Positions 63,143 through 64,000 of a stretch of 64,000 bases of DNA are shown here, one piece after another. Where the stretch lies: the NCBI GenBank assembly GCA_024637195.1, contig JAGXFN010000006.1, forward strand, positions 1-64,000, read 5' to 3'. This DNA comes from Arcobacter sp. GTDB lineage: Bacteria > Campylobacterota > Campylobacteria > Campylobacterales > Sulfurimonadaceae. The position numbers and the translations under genes are program-made. Numbering within the stretch: the first letter of the stretch is position 1; each line of letters begins with the position of its first letter. The notes below the pieces were generated by a model. The model did not search any database, was not told the DNA's origin, and was given only the letters and a program-made list of their open reading frames with translations.

Positions 63143-63525
63143 TGAATGAAGACGGCTATCATTACAGTTTTAACCCCAATGCCTGCGAAAGCTGCGGCGG
63201 GAACTGTTGCACGGGAGAGAGCGGATATGTCTATTTGAACCAGGCGGAGATGGAAAATATTGCTGACTTTTTAAAACTCCCGCTGGATGAGTTTGCGCAG
63301 GAGTGTCTCATTAAAAACGGCTACAAGTTTTCACTCAAAGAGAAGGTCGTGGTCGCAGGTTCGCATGACTGCATCTTTTTTGACCGAGCAATCAACGGCT
63401 GCGGCATCTACCCGGTGCGTCCGACACAGTGTCGTACCTTTCCCTTCTGGAGTTATTTTAAAACGCACAAAGAAGAGCTGCGGACGGAGTGTCCCGGCAT
63501 ACTTTTTAAGGATGAGAATGTCTAA
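63130..63525 (+). CDS. YkgJ-family cysteine-cluster protein
   Basis: The 131-residue protein has cysteines in the family pattern: C19-x2-C22-x3-C26-C27, then CGIYPVRPTQC followed by RTFPFW, and a late Cys in ECPG. The family binds zinc or Fe-S and is of unknown biochemical role. The start at 63130 overlaps the methyltransferase; another ATG lies at 63142. It overlaps the next gene by 8 bases. Confidence 0.85.
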   Translation: MYPLMNEDGYHYSFNPNACESCGGNCCTGESGYVYLNQAEMENIADFLKLPLDEFAQECLIKNGYKFSLKEKVVVAGSHDCIFFDRAINGCGIYPVRPTQCRTFPFWSYFKTHKEELRTECPGILFKDENV

Positions 63526-64000
63526 GCTCTTATCGTCACTCCTGATAGTGGCCTCACTTCTTTTCACCGCATGCTCGCAGCATCAAGAGCCGCTGCCTCC
63601 TAACGTAAAAAGTTTTGAAGATGAAGACAGGCTCATCATTTATGCTCTTTACGCCAAAAGCCAGGGGGATGCAAACTCGACAATATCTTTGTTTGAGATG
63701 CTGTACGAAAAGTCCGGTAGAAAAGAGTACCGCAACGAAGAACTCATAGCGATGATACAATCGCGCCAAAACGAAAGAGCGCTGAAGAAGATAGAGGTAT
63801 ACAAGGCGGAGCTTGACGAAGGCGAGATCGATGTGGAGCTGGAGCGTTTACAGATCGCTGCTTTGATGGAACTGAACGCTTATGAACAGGCGAAAAACCT
63901 GGCATTGGACTTGGTTGAGCACACAAAAGCGGCCAGCGAGTATCAGCAGATCGCAGCGATATATATGATACAGGGCAGATATGAATTTGCCTTGCGCTAC
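63518..64000 (+). CDS. Partial TPR-type lipoprotein running off the window
   Basis: The frame stays open to the window end (161 codons). The first residues form a lipoprotein signal (lipobox LFTAC, acylated Cys at about 20), followed by helical repeats such as LIIYALYAKSQGDANSTISLFEMLY and IAAIYMIQGRYEFALRY, typical of tetratricopeptides. AAGG lies 6 bases before the ATG at 63518. It overlaps the previous gene. Function unknown; outer-membrane assembly factors of this type are possible. Confidence 0.75.
   Translation, partial: MSKLLSSLLIVASLLFTACSQHQEPLPPNVKSFEDEDRLIIYALYAKSQGDANSTISLFEMLYEKSGRKEYRNEELIAMIQSRQNERALKKIEVYKAELDEGEIDVELERLQIAALMELNAYEQAKNLALDLVEHTKAASEYQQIAAIYMIQGRYEFALRY

Noticed and set aside
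1-64000. CRISPR arrays, insertion sequences, tRNA or rRNA genes
   Set aside because: I found no regularly spaced repeats, transposase frames, terminal repeats or tRNA-like cloverleaf strings on either strand by eye.

Overview
The window looks like a chromosomal segment from a free-living member of the Campylobacterota (former Epsilonproteobacteria), most likely a Sulfurimonas/Sulfuricurvum-type organism. Three things support this. The gene neighbourhoods rpsO / rrf2-flhA and ctpA-purC-purS-purQ-unknown-plsC-crcB are, as I recall, shared with Campylobacter. Promoters are mostly recognisable only by a TATAAT -10 box. Several respiratory and chemosensory genes are of the free-living epsilon type. 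The lineage call is inference; I see no rRNA, tRNA, IS element, prophage or CRISPR array.

Layout. (1) 0.2-5.4 kb: ung, prs, lepA, a ComF-like phosphoribosyltransferase and a protein with a carbohydrate-binding-like N-terminus and two Ig-like modules. (2) 5.5-15.2 kb: one compact, overlapping plus-strand operon for a type II secretion/type IV pilus-class machine (L-, M-, N-, C-, D-, E-, I-, J-, H-, F- and K-like genes). (3) 15.2-20.6 kb, minus strand: an Rrf2 regulator with three cysteines, flhA, a DHH phosphoesterase and a double-domain SagB-type nitroreductase. (4) 20.7-21.1 kb: rpsO with a terminator. (5) 21.4-33.4 kb: a 13-gene soluble chemosensory operon. It encodes an Aer-like PAS protein, a membrane-free receptor with two MCP signalling tips, a triple CheW, CheB, a HEAT protein, CheR, CheY, a small CheZ-like protein, a second CheY, CheA, a CheW interrupted by a CZB zinc-sensing domain, a STAS-like protein and a ParA ATPase. 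(6) 33.8-36.4 kb: grpE-dnaK behind a promoter that overlaps an HspR-type (HAIR-like) operator; the same arrangement precedes clpB at 46.1 kb. (7) 36.6-41 kb: an ankyrin protein, proA, an ABC ATPase, an esterase and an AT-rich corA-type gene. (8) 41-46 kb, minus strand: crcB, plsC, an SH3-like periplasmic protein, purQ, purS, purC and ctpA. (9) 46.2-51.8 kb: clpB, a small tetraheme cytochrome, an unknown protein, an MFS carrier and an EI24-family protein. (10) 51.9-58.3 kb, minus strand: a YceI-type protein with an unknown exported partner, then a coupled module of exported protein, FtsX/MacB-type permease, LolD-type ATPase, a heme-copper-oxidase subunit I homologue and a membrane protein. (11) 58.3-64 kb: metallophosphoesterase, acylphosphatase, BaiN-type flavoprotein, a NYN-like protein, kdsB, a TrmN6-type methyltransferase that appears to start at CTG, a YkgJ-type cysteine-cluster protein and a truncated TPR lipoprotein.

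The two most unusual systems are these. The first is the cytoplasmic chemosensory array, which combines a double-tip receptor, a zinc-binding CheW and its own ParA partition ATPase; the Aer-like PAS and CZB domains suggest that it reads redox or energy state and zinc or oxidant stress. The second is the ABC-transporter-linked CcoN-like protein. It keeps the three heme-ligand histidines but appears to have lost all CuB-ligand positions (His to Asp, and His-His to Gly-Glu), so it is unlikely to be a normal oxidase. Starts of several genes were moved from the longest open frame to ribosome-binding-site-supported codons (ung, lepA, gspH-like, rpsO, parA, purQ, ctpA, acylphosphatase and others).
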